DNA of 64,000 bases from Candidatus Hydrogenedentota bacterium (GCA_903893795.1 CAITNO010000107.1:1-64000); one strand, 5' to 3'. Counted from the first letter of the stretch, positions 52,461 through 61,320 are shown. Numbers and translations are program-made. Notes: a model not told the origin generated them from the letters alone.

Positions 52461-52490
52461 CTACTTGGGCTGAACTGGAGAAGGCGGGAA

Positions 52491-52508
52491 GCCGGCAGGG
52501 ATGCCGGC
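52491..52508. repeat. REP-like hairpin, family A, copy 3
   Basis: Same 18 bases as at 8160 and 37519. Confidence 0.85.
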
Positions 52509-52568
52509 GCTCCCAGTGGGGAAGGGAATTGCAGTAGAATCCCCGGTAAACCATACGAGGGAACGGCC

Positions 52569-53477
52569 ATGAAGCGTTTGTTGACATTCTCTGGTATCGT
52601 CCTGTTGCTGGCGTCGTTTGCCGGGGCGGCGGAACTGACTGCCCATATCGACGGCAAGAAAGTGCTGGTGGAGGTGGACGGCAAGCTGTTTACGGCGTAC
52701 TGTTTTGATGCGGGACAGAAATACCCCTATTTCTTTCCGGTGAACGGCCCGCTGAGCGGCAAATCGGTCACGACCGAAACTTCCGAGCTCTATCCGCACC
52801 ACCACTCGCTGTTTTTCGGCTGTGACCGGGTGAACGGCGGGAACTACTGGCAGGACAAGAATGAGACGGGCCAGATTTTCAGTCGCGGCCCGGAGATTAT
52901 CCAGGCCAAGGGGGAGAAGGTGGTGTTTCGCGACCGGGGCGACTGGAAAAGGCCCGGCGCCGAGCAACCCTTGGAGGATGAGCGTGTGGTGACCATCACG
53001 GCACCCGCGCCGGACCGTCGGGTGATTGATTTTGAGGTGATCCTCACGCCTTTGATGGATGTCAAGATTGAAAAGACCAACCATTCCCTGTTTTCGGCGC
53101 GCATGACGCCTGCACTGAGTGTGAAGGCGGGGGGCACCCTGGTGAACGCGGAGGGCGGCACAGCGGAGGCGGGCACTTTTGGCAAAGCCTCGCCCTGGTG
53201 CGACTATTACGGCACCCGCGACGGCAAAACGGAAGGTTTGGCCATTCTTCAGCATCCGGGTAATCCGTGGTTTCCCGCGACCTGGTTTACCCGCGATTAT
53301 GGATTTTTCTCGCCGACCCCAATGTACTGGCCGGCCAATGACCAATTCACCGAACTGCCCAAGGGCAAAGCGGTTACGCTGCGCTACCGGGTGGTGGTGC
53401 ATGGGGGCGAAACGGCCAAGGCGGATATCGCCGGGCTCTTTGCCGCGTGGAGCGGCACTGTGGAAAAGAAGCCCTGA
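52569..53477 (+). CDS. Exported DUF6807 (PmoA-like) protein
   Basis: 302 aa from ATG at 52569 with GAGGG upstream. Signal peptide KRLLTFSGIVLLLASFAGAAE. Typical family segments: FTAYCFDAGQKYPYFFPVNGPLSGKSVT, ELYPHHHSLFFGCDRVNGGNYWQDK (HHHSL is the strongest hallmark), EGLAILQHPGNPWFPATWFTRDYGF and KGKAVTLRYRVVVHGG. The family is common in Planctomycetes-like heterotrophs next to carbohydrate genes and has no established reaction. The older name 'methane oxygenase PmoA' is misleading. Monocistronic. Confidence 0.85.
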   Translation: MKRLLTFSGIVLLLASFAGAAELTAHIDGKKVLVEVDGKLFTAYCFDAGQKYPYFFPVNGPLSGKSVTTETSELYPHHHSLFFGCDRVNGGNYWQDKNETGQIFSRGPEIIQAKGEKVVFRDRGDWKRPGAEQPLEDERVVTITAPAPDRRVIDFEVILTPLMDVKIEKTNHSLFSARMTPALSVKAGGTLVNAEGGTAEAGTFGKASPWCDYYGTRDGKTEGLAILQHPGNPWFPATWFTRDYGFFSPTPMYWPANDQFTELPKGKAVTLRYRVVVHGGETAKADIAGLFAAWSGTVEKKP

Positions 53478-53547
53478 TGGGTCAGAACTGCACGAGTCAC
53501 ATCCATTTAGGGGGATGGTGAGTTTGCGTTCCGATCCACATCCCCCT

Positions 53548-53584
53548 GTCCGCCTGCGGCGGACTGTCCCCCTTCGAAGGGGGA
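53548..53584. repeat. Two adjacent GC-rich hairpins
   Basis: GTCCGCC-TGC-GGCGGAC (53548-53564) followed by TCCCCCTTCGAAGGGGGA (53567-53584). They come after the DUF6807 gene and may terminate it, but there is no T-run. Probably one more repeat family. Confidence 0.6.
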
Positions 53585-53653
53585 CTGAAGTCAGGCCGTC
53601 GGGGGGGGCTGTGTCGGATTTTGGCAGTTACCACATCTCCGTAGAAACTCCTG

Positions 53654-53681
53654 TTGCACAAAATGGTGCGTATGCTATAGT
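53654..53681 (+). promoter_or_regulatory. Promoter for folK-panBCD
   Basis: -35 TTGCAC (53654-53659), a 16-nt spacer, -10 TATAGT (53676-53681). It would start transcription about 25 nt before the folK ATG. Confidence 0.5.
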
Positions 53682-53711
53682 TATACGTATGCGCCAGTTT
53701 GGATTCTGACG

Positions 53712-54170
53712 ATGGTCACGTCGGTGTATTTGAGTCTTGGTTCCAATCTGGGCGACCGGGCGAAAAACCTTCGCCGGGCTGTGGAAGCCTTGTCGGCGCT
53801 GCCGGATACGCGAGTGGCAGCGCAGTCAAGCATCCATGAAACGGCGCCGTGGGGCGTGACGGAGCAACCGTCATTCCTCAATTTGGCCGCGGAGATCGAG
53901 ACGGCCTTCGGGCCGCTTGAACTCTTGAACGCGGTCAAAGCAGTGGAAGTCCGCCTGGGCCGCACGCCGGGACCGCATTGGGGTCCGCGCGTGGTCGATA
54001 TTGACTTGGTTCTCTGGCAGGACCTGGTGATGGAGACCGAAGCGCTGACCCTGCCCCATCCGCGGTTTCGTGAGCGGGCCTTTGTGCTGTTGCCGTTGCG
54101 TGAGATCGCGCCCGATGTTGTGGACCCGGTGACGGGCCGCACGGTGGCCGAACTCGCCGCGGCGCTGTAA
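53712..54170 (+). CDS. folK: 2-amino-4-hydroxy-6-hydroxymethyldihydropteridine pyrophosphokinase
   Basis: 152 aa, usual length. Signatures: YLSLGSNLGDRAKNLRRAVEAL at the N-terminus, ETAPWGVTEQPSFLNLAAEIET, VEVRLGRTPGPHWGPRVVDIDLVL (the R-x-x-DIDLVL metal/ATP site) and LPHPRFRERAFVLLPL. It transfers pyrophosphate from ATP to the pterin alcohol in folate synthesis. It is the first gene of the unit and lies 90 nt ahead of panB. FolK next to panBCD is a common arrangement, as both pathways feed one-carbon and CoA metabolism. Confidence 0.95.
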   Translation: MVTSVYLSLGSNLGDRAKNLRRAVEALSALPDTRVAAQSSIHETAPWGVTEQPSFLNLAAEIETAFGPLELLNAVKAVEVRLGRTPGPHWGPRVVDIDLVLWQDLVMETEALTLPHPRFRERAFVLLPLREIAPDVVDPVTGRTVAELAAAL

Positions 54171-54260
54171 CGTTGTTGACAGAATATTCTTGAACCGCTC
54201 CGCTTGGAGCCCAAACGGGACCGGGACGGAATTTCGTCACGGTTCAGGAAGCGAAAGAAG

Positions 54261-55058
54261 ATGAAAGATGCCGTAACTGCGGCAGATCTTCGCCGGAAGA
54301 AAAGCACCGGTGAAAAGATTGCCTTTTTGACCGCCTACGACTATCCCACCGCCGCGCTGGTGGATGCCGCCGGAATGGATGCCATTCTTGTGGGGGATTC
54401 GGTGGGCATGGCGGTCATGGGCCGCGAAAACACGCTGTCGGTCACCATGGATGTCATGGTGCACCATACCGCCATGGTCGCGCGCGCCGTGAAGCGCGCC
54501 CTGGTCGTGGCGGATATGCCGTTTCTGTCCTATCACACCGGTCCCGAGGATGCGGTGCGCCATGCCGGGCGCCTGGTTGGCGAGGCGGGCGCGCACGCGG
54601 TGAAACTGGAGGGTCCGGTGGACCAGTTCGGCGACTGCATCCGCGCCATTCTGCGCGCGGGCATCCCGGTCATGGGCCATGTGGGTCTGACGCCGCAGTC
54701 CATTTTGCATTTTGGCGGATTCAAGGTGCAGGGCCGCGACGAGGCCGATGCGCGCCGCATCAAGGCCGCCGCGCTCGCCCTTGAAGAGGCGGGCTGTTTC
54801 GCGGTTGTGCTCGAATGCGTGCCCGCGGCGCTGGCCGCCGACATCACGGCGGTGCTGTCTATTCCGACGATTGGCATCGGTGCGGGCGCGGCCTGCGACG
54901 GGCAGGTGCTGGTGATGCACGACATTCTTGGCTGGGGCAAAACCCGTTTCGCCAAGACTTTCGGCGATGCGCGCACCGTGATGGCGGAGGCCTTTGCCGG
55001 TTACGTGAAGGAAGTGAAAGCGGGCGAGTATCCCGGTCCGGAGCACGGATACCCATGA
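54261..55058 (+). CDS. panB: 3-methyl-2-oxobutanoate hydroxymethyltransferase
   Basis: 265 aa from ATG at 54261. Family motifs: LTAYDYPTAALVDAAGMDAILVGDSVGM (metal-binding Asp in GDSVG), MPFLSYHTG, VKLEGP, GHVGLTPQS and IPTIGIGAGAACDGQVLVMHDILG. It adds a hydroxymethyl group from methylenetetrahydrofolate to 2-oxoisovalerate, the first committed step to pantothenate. The stop overlaps the panC start (ATGA). Confidence 0.96.
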   Translation: MKDAVTAADLRRKKSTGEKIAFLTAYDYPTAALVDAAGMDAILVGDSVGMAVMGRENTLSVTMDVMVHHTAMVARAVKRALVVADMPFLSYHTGPEDAVRHAGRLVGEAGAHAVKLEGPVDQFGDCIRAILRAGIPVMGHVGLTPQSILHFGGFKVQGRDEADARRIKAAALALEEAGCFAVVLECVPAALAADITAVLSIPTIGIGAGAACDGQVLVMHDILGWGKTRFAKTFGDARTVMAEAFAGYVKEVKAGEYPGPEHGYP

Positions 55059-55915
55059 AGATTATCGACAACGCCGCGGAGATGCGAGCGTGGTGCCGCG
55101 AAGCGCGCCGCGCGGGAAAGAGCATCGGCTTCGTGCCCACCATGGGCGCGCTGCACGAGGGCCATCTGAGCCTCATGCGCGCCGCCGCGCAGGGCAACGA
55201 GCTTGCCGTGGCGAGCATTTTCGTGAACCCGACGCAGTTCGCGCCGCACGAGGATTTCAACCAGTACCCGCGCACCTTCGACCAGGATGTGGCGATGTGC
55301 GCGTCCGTGGGCGTGGTGGCCGTGTATGCGCCGACGGCGAGGACCATGTACACGGAGGACTATTCGACCTTTGTGACGGTCGGCGGCGTGAGCGAGGGAC
55401 TGTGCGGCGGCAGCCGCCCCCATTTCTTCCGCGGGGTGGCCACGGTGGTCACGAAACTGTTCAACGCGGTGGAGGCCGACCGCGCCTATTTCGGCCAGAA
55501 AGACGCGCAGCAGTGCGCGGTGATCAAGCGGATGGTCCGCGATCTCGACATGGCTGTGGAGATTGTGGAGATGCCGATTGTGCGCGAGCCGGACGGCCTC
55601 GCCATGAGTTCGCGCAACCGCTATCTCAGCGCGGAGGAGCGCACCCGCGCGCTGTGCCTGTCCCAGTCGCTGTTTGCCGCGCAGGAACGGCTGCAGGGCG
55701 GCGAGCGCGATGCCGAAACTGTGAAAGACGCCGTGCGGCAGGGCATGCAGGGCGTGAAGATAGATTACGTTGCATTGGTGGACGCTGAAACCATGCGGCC
55801 GGTGGAGCGGGTGGAGCGGCCCGTGCTCCTTGCCGTCGCCGCGCTGCTGGAGTCTGCCCGGCTGATCGACAACGTCAAGTTCGATCCCGCCGGAAATGGA
55901 GGTTCCCTGACATGA
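55055..55915 (+). CDS. panC: Pantothenate synthetase
   Basis: 286 aa. PTMGALHEGHLSLMRAA is the ATP-binding signature, with further HxGH-type and KMSKS-like segments: SIFVNPTQFAPHEDFNQYPR, YFGQKDAQQCAVIKRMVRDL and REPDGLAMSSRNRYLS. It joins pantoate and beta-alanine. It overlaps both neighbours by 4 nt (ATGA), so panBCD is one tightly coupled unit. Confidence 0.96.
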   Translation: MKIIDNAAEMRAWCREARRAGKSIGFVPTMGALHEGHLSLMRAAAQGNELAVASIFVNPTQFAPHEDFNQYPRTFDQDVAMCASVGVVAVYAPTARTMYTEDYSTFVTVGGVSEGLCGGSRPHFFRGVATVVTKLFNAVEADRAYFGQKDAQQCAVIKRMVRDLDMAVEIVEMPIVREPDGLAMSSRNRYLSAEERTRALCLSQSLFAAQERLQGGERDAETVKDAVRQGMQGVKIDYVALVDAETMRPVERVERPVLLAVAALLESARLIDNVKFDPAGNGGSLT

Positions 55916-56295
55916 TGCTGACAGTATTCAAGAGCAAGATTCACCGCGCCACGGTCACCCAGGCCGAGCTCAACTATTCCGGAAGCCTGACGGTTGACCC
56001 GCTGCTTCTGGAGGCGGCGGGCATGCTGCCCTATGAGCAGGTGCATGTGCTGAACATAAACACCGGTTCACGGTTCACCACCTATCTGATTGAAGGGGAG
56101 CGCGGTGCGGGGACGATGTGCCTCAACGGCGCCGCGGCGCGGTTGGGCGCGCCGGGCGACCTGATTATCGCCATCACCTACGCCCAGATGGACCCCGCCG
56201 AGGCGAAGGATTTTCACCCGACCGTGGTCATGGTGGACGGACAAAACCATATCGTGGAAGTTACCCGGTCCGGGCATTTCCCGCCGGAGGACTGA
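55912..56295 (+). CDS. panD: Aspartate 1-decarboxylase precursor
   Basis: 127 aa. The self-processing site Y22-S23-G24-S25 is in NYSGSLTVDP, where Ser25 becomes the pyruvoyl group; numbering equals that of E. coli PanD when ATG 55912 is used. Downstream segments (LPYEQVHVLNINTGSRFTTYLIEGERG, CLNGAAARLGAPGDLIIAITYAQM) are typical. It makes beta-alanine from aspartate. The activating protein PanZ is confined to enterobacteria and is not expected here. Confidence 0.96.
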   Translation: MMLTVFKSKIHRATVTQAELNYSGSLTVDPLLLEAAGMLPYEQVHVLNINTGSRFTTYLIEGERGAGTMCLNGAAARLGAPGDLIIAITYAQMDPAEAKDFHPTVVMVDGQNHIVEVTRSGHFPPED

Positions 56296-56433
56296 GACAG
56301 TTTCACCGCTCCTCCCGGATATTGCGCCGTGCCGGGTTTCTGGCCCGGATGCGGCGGGATGGAACGGAATTACCGGCGCTCCCCATGGGTTATAATCTAC
56401 AGAGTGCGGACAACCAATAGGAGCGCAGGCATC

Positions 56434-56550
56434 ATGAACAAACTGAACCCGCAACCCGAACCACCGGGAGTCTTCAGTATTTTTGGATGGGTGTGGTATA
56501 TCCTCCAGTACGTTTTTTGGGCGGTGCTCTATCCCTTCCGCCTGCTGTAG
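56434..56550 (+). CDS. 38-residue membrane microprotein with LNPQPEPP motif
   Basis: 38 aa from ATG at 56434 with AGGAG about 10 nt upstream. The N-terminus, NKLNPQPEPPG, is a proline-rich motif that recurs in small hypothetical bacterial proteins. The rest (VFSIFGWVWYILQYVFWAVLYPF) is one hydrophobic helix. It is followed by a strong terminator at 56617-56648. Too short for standard gene callers; the good SD, the motif and the terminator make it likely to be real. No function known. Confidence 0.6.
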   Translation: MNKLNPQPEPPGVFSIFGWVWYILQYVFWAVLYPFRLL

Positions 56551-56616
56551 GCCCAGAGGCGCCCTTTGCCAACGGTTCTGTGGGCGTGAAATGCCAACTT
56601 TCCTGAACAAATGAAG

Positions 56617-56648
56617 AACGGGAGCAAACCCGAGGGTTTGCTCCCGTT
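56617..56648. terminator. Bidirectional terminator between convergent genes
   Basis: 14-bp stem AACGGGAGCAAACC / GGTTTGCTCCCGTT with a short loop. It lies between the microprotein and the lipoprotein gene that converge here. T-runs on both sides are weak. Confidence 0.75.
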
Positions 56649-56682
56649 CGCTTTCAATATTGGAGGGAAACGCCGCGAGGCG

Positions 56683-57162
56683 CTACTTAAACAGCCATGA
56701 CCAGAAGTTTATGTTGTCTTCGTTGACTTCGAACTTTATGGCAAGCGTGTTGTTCGCGCCCATGGCCGCCGAGGCGAGGATGAGACTGCCGCGCTTCACT
56801 GCGGTGAGGTCCAGGGGATTGGGGGCCATCGCCGTCCGGAACACCTGGTTCTTGCTGTCGTAGAAGGTGACCGACACGTCATACACCAGGTTGCGAAACT
56901 TTGAATCGAGCAGGGCCGAATCACTGGGCAACAGGGCAATGGTGGAACCGGAGTCGTCCTTCGGCAGGCGGTTGAGTTGCGCTTCCGTGCCGGGGTCTTC
57001 CCCCGCGGCCGCCGACGGATAGACCAGCAACTCCGTGATGGGGTAAGAACCTGTGTTGGCCAGTCTCATGGCGACGGTGGCATTGTTGCAGCCCGGCAGC
57101 ATGAACATGACCGCCGCGGCAACCAGTGTCCACGCAACGGCGCGCACGGTACGAGTAACCAT
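56683..57162 (-). CDS. Putative lipoprotein
   Basis: 159 aa from ATG at 57162 with AAGGAG 8 nt upstream. The signal sequence AVAWTLVAAAVMFMLPGC ends in a lipobox (LPGC). The mature part is beta-rich (TVAMRLANTGSYPITELLVYPS, SKFRNLVYDVSVTFYDSKNQVFR), similar in pattern to small periplasmic immunoglobulin-like folds. No family recognised. Ends at the terminator at 56617-56648. Confidence 0.65.
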   Translation of the reverse strand: MVTRTVRAVAWTLVAAAVMFMLPGCNNATVAMRLANTGSYPITELLVYPSAAAGEDPGTEAQLNRLPKDDSGSTIALLPSDSALLDSKFRNLVYDVSVTFYDSKNQVFRTAMAPNPLDLTAVKRGSLILASAAMGANNTLAIKFEVNEDNINFWSWLFK

Positions 57163-57321
57163 ATTTCCGCTCCTTCTCACGGCCTTTGACAAAGGCCCTG
57201 TTGGGATAGAGTTTAGCACGGTTGCCGGGCAAACGCGCAAGTATTTTATTGACAAAGCCGGACGATTGTATTTCGGCGAAGAACGACGCCGTCCTGTCTG
57301 GCGCAGGAAGGGGAGGACCGG

Positions 57322-60093
57322 CTAAACCTGCATTCCGGCCGGCCGCATCCGCCGATGCAGACAAAAGGCCAGTGAAAGGGGCACAGCGGAACCCACCAAG
57401 ACCAGCCAAAGCAGGTCCAGGGGAGACCCGCAAACGGTGATGTGTATTGTTTTTTCGGGATTGTCCCCCGCGTTGAAGGTCACGAAGACCGGCGTTTCAG
57501 TGAGATCGACATGGTCGTCGAACAAGGGTTTGGCGTAACCCGACCCGATGTCATGCAGCACCGGCGGCTCGTTTGTTCCCCCAACATCGATGGTAGCCCG
57601 GGCCGTGCCCCAGGGGAACAGGGAGGGCTCAAACCACAGTATCAGCGCGGAAGGGTCGTTGTCGTGGCGGTAAAAAGCCGTCCTGACCTGACGGGCGGCC
57701 AGACCGCCGGAGACTTGGACGAGGTCTTTGCGCAGGGTGCTGTTGCTGCAGAAAGTGCTGAAGAGCCGGTACGCATGGGCCGACGGTTTCCACTGGTCCC
57801 CGGGTCCGAGCAGTCCAAAGAACGCCTCCGAGTCGGGGGGGCGCTTGGACTGGGTTTCGAGGGTCCCATCACGGAAGCAGTACCAGAACACCCGCTCGAT
57901 ACCGAGCGAGGTGGCGATGGTGTAGGCCTTGATCACGTACTCCGCCAGCGAGGCGCTGTCGGCGCACCAGGGATAATAACCGCCGTCGGGGGCGCCCAGT
58001 TCGGTCAGCCAGATCGTGCCGGGGTGGGCATAACGCCGCGCCATGCCAATCAGCCTCATGAATTCGGCGTAGTAATGGCGCGGATGGGTCGTATAGAGGT
58101 GGCCGCTGGGGTGCTGCACATCAAGCAGCGCGCGGGAGGCGTGGAGCCCCTCGATGGCCGGGGCCATGAGCGTGCCGAGCGGGCCCGTGCAGGCCGGACC
58201 CACGATGCACGCCGCCGGATCGGCGATGCGGATGGCGTCGGCGGTCTGGCGGGCCAGCGCGTAAAACTCCTCCATCGGGCCGTCCCAAAAACGGGAGATG
58301 TCGGGTTCGTTCCAGATTTCCCAGGCATCGACACTGCCCGAGAAATGCGTCACCACCTGGTGCACATATTCCATGAATTTCGGCAGGTCCGCCGGGGCGA
58401 TGTAGCCGGTCCGCGCCTTTCCCGCCGGGTCTTCCTCCACGGCGGCGTTGTCATAGTCCAAAATGGCGACCACCCGTTTCCCGTACTTCTTGGCGGTGGC
58501 CACGTATCCGTTGCGGCAGGCGAAGTTCCACTGGCCGGGGGCGGGCTGAAAATCGCTCCAGGTGAAGTCCACGCGAAAGGACTGCACGCCCAGTTCGTTG
58601 AGGACCTTGTATTCATCGTCCGATTCGGACGATCCGGCATGGCACAGCCCCATCGGATAGTCCACACTGATTGAGGAAGGCTGTTTCATAAAGGCGGGCG
58701 GCCAGGCAGTTGTTCCCAGCAGCAACGCACCGGGAAGGAAGGCGAGCAGGAACAGCAGCGCAAACAGGGCCGCGCAAAAGGGCAGGCCTGGCAGGGCAAG
58801 GGGGACACGGAGTGTCAGATGCACTTTGCGGTTGCGGCGGAACCACAGGACCGCCAGCCAGAGCACCAGCAGGAACCCGAGCGCGCCCTGCAAGCCCCAG
58901 AGCAGCAGGTGAACCTCTTCGAGATAGAAGCCAAAATGCACGGCCAGTCCCGCGAAGGCAAAGCCGCCCTGCCCGATGATCCAGAGGAACACCATAACGA
59001 CGGCAGAGAGGGTATAACCAAGGCCGCCCAGGCGGCGCGTTGCCCGGAACAGGGCCGGGAGGGCGTAGCCGAAACCCACCGCCGAGGGCCACAACAGTTC
59101 ACCCGGGACCGCCACGAGGAACACCGCCATCGCGGCATGGGTGAAGGCTGTCAGACGGAAGCGGAGCGCAAGGAGAAAGAGCGCGGCGCCTGCAAAGAAT
59201 CCGAGACTATAAAACGATGCCAGAAAGAGGAGATACTTGGCCTCCACAGGACCCATGACGGCATTGCAGAAGACGCCCTGAACCTGGAGGAGCGCCAGTA
59301 GGCAAAGCAGCAGTGCGGTCTCCAGTGCGGGGACGAGCTTCTTGGTCCCCGACACTTCGGTGACCGTTTCGCGCGGGCCTGCGGCGGCAAGGATTGCGTG
59401 AAGAAGGCAGGAGGCGGTCCAGAAATAGACGGCCCAGACCATGCCGGAAGCTAGCCAGAGCGTGGCACCCCACCAGAGCAGGGCAAGCGCAACGGTCAAC
59501 CACGGCGGGGCGTTGTGCTGAAAGCTCCGCGCTGCGGCCCGGCCGCGCAACTGGGTGGCCAAGTTTGCCAGCAGCACAAAGCCCAGCGCGACGCTCCACA
59601 GGAAAAAGGAGGAGGCCAGGGGAATGATCGGTTCCACGGGATTTTGCAGCACGACCCAGAAAAGGAGGAGGGCCTGCAGCAGGCATGCGGTCCAGTGCAG
59701 CGCCGCTTCCAGCCGCGCCAGTATGGCCCGGATGGGTGCGGCAGTGGAGGCCAACCCCGCGAGCAGCATGAGGGCAAAAGGCACGAGCGCCAGCGTGGGT
59801 CCCCAGGCATTGTCCGTCGTCAGCGGGGAACTCTTGGAAAGCACCCAGAAGCAGTGCAACCCGACCGCCGCGAAGGTTTCGCACCAGGCCAGCCCGCCCA
59901 GTGCATGGCCCACCAGTCCGTTGCCGACAGCAGAGGGGCATTTTTTTACCACCACCGCAACGCTTTCGCGGCTGTCCTCCCTGCCGGGTGCTTCCCCCAC
60001 AAGCCCCTGCGGTTGCCAGGCACTTTCATTCCTTTCCTGGGAGGCATGGGAAACATGGTTGGGAAGCCAGGGCGGCGGGTCATCTTGCATCAT
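57322..60093 (-). CDS. Fusion of a ~11-12-helix membrane domain with a GH39/GH5-like glycosidase domain
   Basis: 923 aa. After a ~55-residue polar start there are eleven or twelve membrane helices (~60-462). Residues ~475-800 form a clan GH-A-type TIM barrel: acid/base E596 in DAWEIWNEPD and nucleophile E698 in IWLTELGAPDGG, in the order and spacing of GH39-like enzymes. A beta-sandwich-like region and a final membrane helix (PLDLLWLVLVGSAVPLSLAFCL, near 890-915) close the protein. Both halves are in one uninterrupted frame. The catalytic domain would face outside if the last helix returns to the membrane. It may couple cleavage of an exopolysaccharide or lipid-linked sugar to export. The ATG is 11 nt after the queF stop. 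Confidence 0.75.
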   Translation of the reverse strand: MMQDDPPPWLPNHVSHASQERNESAWQPQGLVGEAPGREDSRESVAVVVKKCPSAVGNGLVGHALGGLAWCETFAAVGLHCFWVLSKSSPLTTDNAWGPTLALVPFALMLLAGLASTAAPIRAILARLEAALHWTACLLQALLLFWVVLQNPVEPIIPLASSFFLWSVALGFVLLANLATQLRGRAAARSFQHNAPPWLTVALALLWWGATLWLASGMVWAVYFWTASCLLHAILAAAGPRETVTEVSGTKKLVPALETALLLCLLALLQVQGVFCNAVMGPVEAKYLLFLASFYSLGFFAGAALFLLALRFRLTAFTHAAMAVFLVAVPGELLWPSAVGFGYALPALFRATRRLGGLGYTLSAVVMVFLWIIGQGGFAFAGLAVHFGFYLEEVHLLLWGLQGALGFLLVLWLAVLWFRRNRKVHLTLRVPLALPGLPFCAALFALLFLLAFLPGALLLGTTAWPPAFMKQPSSISVDYPMGLCHAGSSESDDEYKVLNELGVQSFRVDFTWSDFQPAPGQWNFACRNGYVATAKKYGKRVVAILDYDNAAVEEDPAGKARTGYIAPADLPKFMEYVHQVVTHFSGSVDAWEIWNEPDISRFWDGPMEEFYALARQTADAIRIADPAACIVGPACTGPLGTLMAPAIEGLHASRALLDVQHPSGHLYTTHPRHYYAEFMRLIGMARRYAHPGTIWLTELGAPDGGYYPWCADSASLAEYVIKAYTIATSLGIERVFWYCFRDGTLETQSKRPPDSEAFFGLLGPGDQWKPSAHAYRLFSTFCSNSTLRKDLVQVSGGLAARQVRTAFYRHDNDPSALILWFEPSLFPWGTARATIDVGGTNEPPVLHDIGSGYAKPLFDDHVDLTETPVFVTFNAGDNPEKTIHITVCGSPLDLLWLVLVGSAVPLSLAFCLHRRMRPAGMQV

Positions 60094-60103
60094 TGCGCCT
60101 GCC

Positions 60104-60604
60104 TCAGTCCTTTGCGTTGCGTTTGCCGCAGCGGGCCGGCTTTCTGCCGATGCGCTCGGGCGGTCCCATGGTGGCGCGGTTATAGGAGGCGGTCACGGTG
60201 CTGCCCAGGCCGCCGCGCGGATTGCAGGCTATTTCCACGGTCATGCGGCTTGGTTTGCAGGCGCGGACCAGATCCTCCAGCATGCGGTTGACGAGGTGTT
60301 CATACCAGATGCCGACGGTGCGGTAGGACAGCAGGTAGTACTTGAGCGAGCGCAGTTCCAGACAGTGTTTGTCCGGGACGTAGGTGATGGTCACCTGCGC
60401 AAAGTCGGGCAGTCCCGAAAAGGGGCACACCGAGGTGAACTCGTCGGTGGTGGTGACAATCTCCATGGCCGCGCCGTGGGGGGTACCCGCATAGTCATAG
60501 GCGAAGCATTCCAGGCAGCCGACGTCCACGGCCTCCGGCCCCTCGAAGGGGATGGACTTGTCCAATGCCTTGAACTGATCGCGCGGCGCCGGTGCTTTGG
60601 CCAT
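60104..60604 (-). CDS. queF: NADPH-dependent 7-cyano-7-deazaguanine reductase
   Basis: 166 aa, short (YkvM) type. The catalytic Cys60 is in FTSVCPFSGLPDF, with Asp67 next to it; LRSLKYYLLSYRTVGIWYEHLVNRM is the second family signature. It reduces preQ0 to preQ1 in queuosine synthesis. SD AGGAAG about 8 nt upstream. Third gene of queE-queD-queF; 11 nt after queD. Confidence 0.95.
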   Translation of the reverse strand: MAKAPAPRDQFKALDKSIPFEGPEAVDVGCLECFAYDYAGTPHGAAMEIVTTTDEFTSVCPFSGLPDFAQVTITYVPDKHCLELRSLKYYLLSYRTVGIWYEHLVNRMLEDLVRACKPSRMTVEIACNPRGGLGSTVTASYNRATMGPPERIGRKPARCGKRNAKD

Positions 60605-60615
60605 GTGTGTTCTTC

Positions 60616-61320
60616 CTATTCTTCGCCGAAATAGAGACAGCGGTTGTTGGGCGTTTCCTGCATGGCCACCAGGGTGGGCCTTGCGCCGCGGTCGGCCAGA
60701 AAGCGCCATGCCCAGGCGCACAGGCGTTCACAGGTGGCCTGTTCCAGGCCCGGAATGTCGTTTACCAGTGTATCATGCAGGCGGCTGTGCAGTTTCCTGA
60801 TAATCGGCGGCAGGCCGTCGAGGTCCTCCGCGGCCACCTCCACCTGATAGGTGTGGCCGTGCAGATTGTGGCAGGGATGGGAGAGGGGCAACTGCGGCAG
60901 CGACTGCGCCGCGGCGAAGGAAAAAGACCAGCGTTTTGGCAGGCCCTCAAACTTGTCGGGGGGAAGCAGGGCCGGGTCAAAGGCGCCATCGCCCAAGACG
61001 GACACGCGCACCCCCTCGAACCAGGACGGCCAGGGCCGCAACTGATCCTCAATCCAGTCGGCAATGTCCGACGGGTGGGTCTTGCCGACCAGCCCGGGCA
61101 GGTCATCGAGACAACGGTGATCCAACTGCAGGCGCACCGGTTCAAAGAGCGTCTTCAGGTCGGCGTAGTCCGCCACCCATCCGCATTGGGGGTCCACCTC
61201 GCCGCCCGCGAGCAGTTCAACCTTGTAGCTGTATCCCGTCAGCCGGGGCGGCCGGTCCGGTCCCGGCGGCAGGCGCCTTGCGGCTTCGAAGAATATGGCC
61301 TTGACGATATGCGCTTTCAA
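60616..61320 (-). CDS. queD: Double-length QueD-like protein (6-carboxytetrahydropterin synthase family)
   Basis: 234 aa, twice the usual ~120. Two T-fold halves: residues ~8-110 (FEAARRLPP, TGYSYKVEL, GWVADYADLK, LDHRCLDDL) and ~130-230 (FSFAAAQSLPQL, CHNLHGHTYQVEV, ATCERLCAW). The HGH zinc motif is kept only in the second half (H154, H156; C150 nearby); in the first it reads TGY. The other usual zinc His of the AAHRL motif is Arg in half one and Gln139 in half two. The V-x-D-[FY] segment and LDH are kept only in the first. The halves may form one composite site. Made between queE and queF, which argues for function. Gene symbol by position and fold. Confidence 0.8.
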   Translation of the reverse strand: MKAHIVKAIFFEAARRLPPGPDRPPRLTGYSYKVELLAGGEVDPQCGWVADYADLKTLFEPVRLQLDHRCLDDLPGLVGKTHPSDIADWIEDQLRPWPSWFEGVRVSVLGDGAFDPALLPPDKFEGLPKRWSFSFAAAQSLPQLPLSHPCHNLHGHTYQVEVAAEDLDGLPPIIRKLHSRLHDTLVNDIPGLEQATCERLCAWAWRFLADRGARPTLVAMQETPNNRCLYFGEE

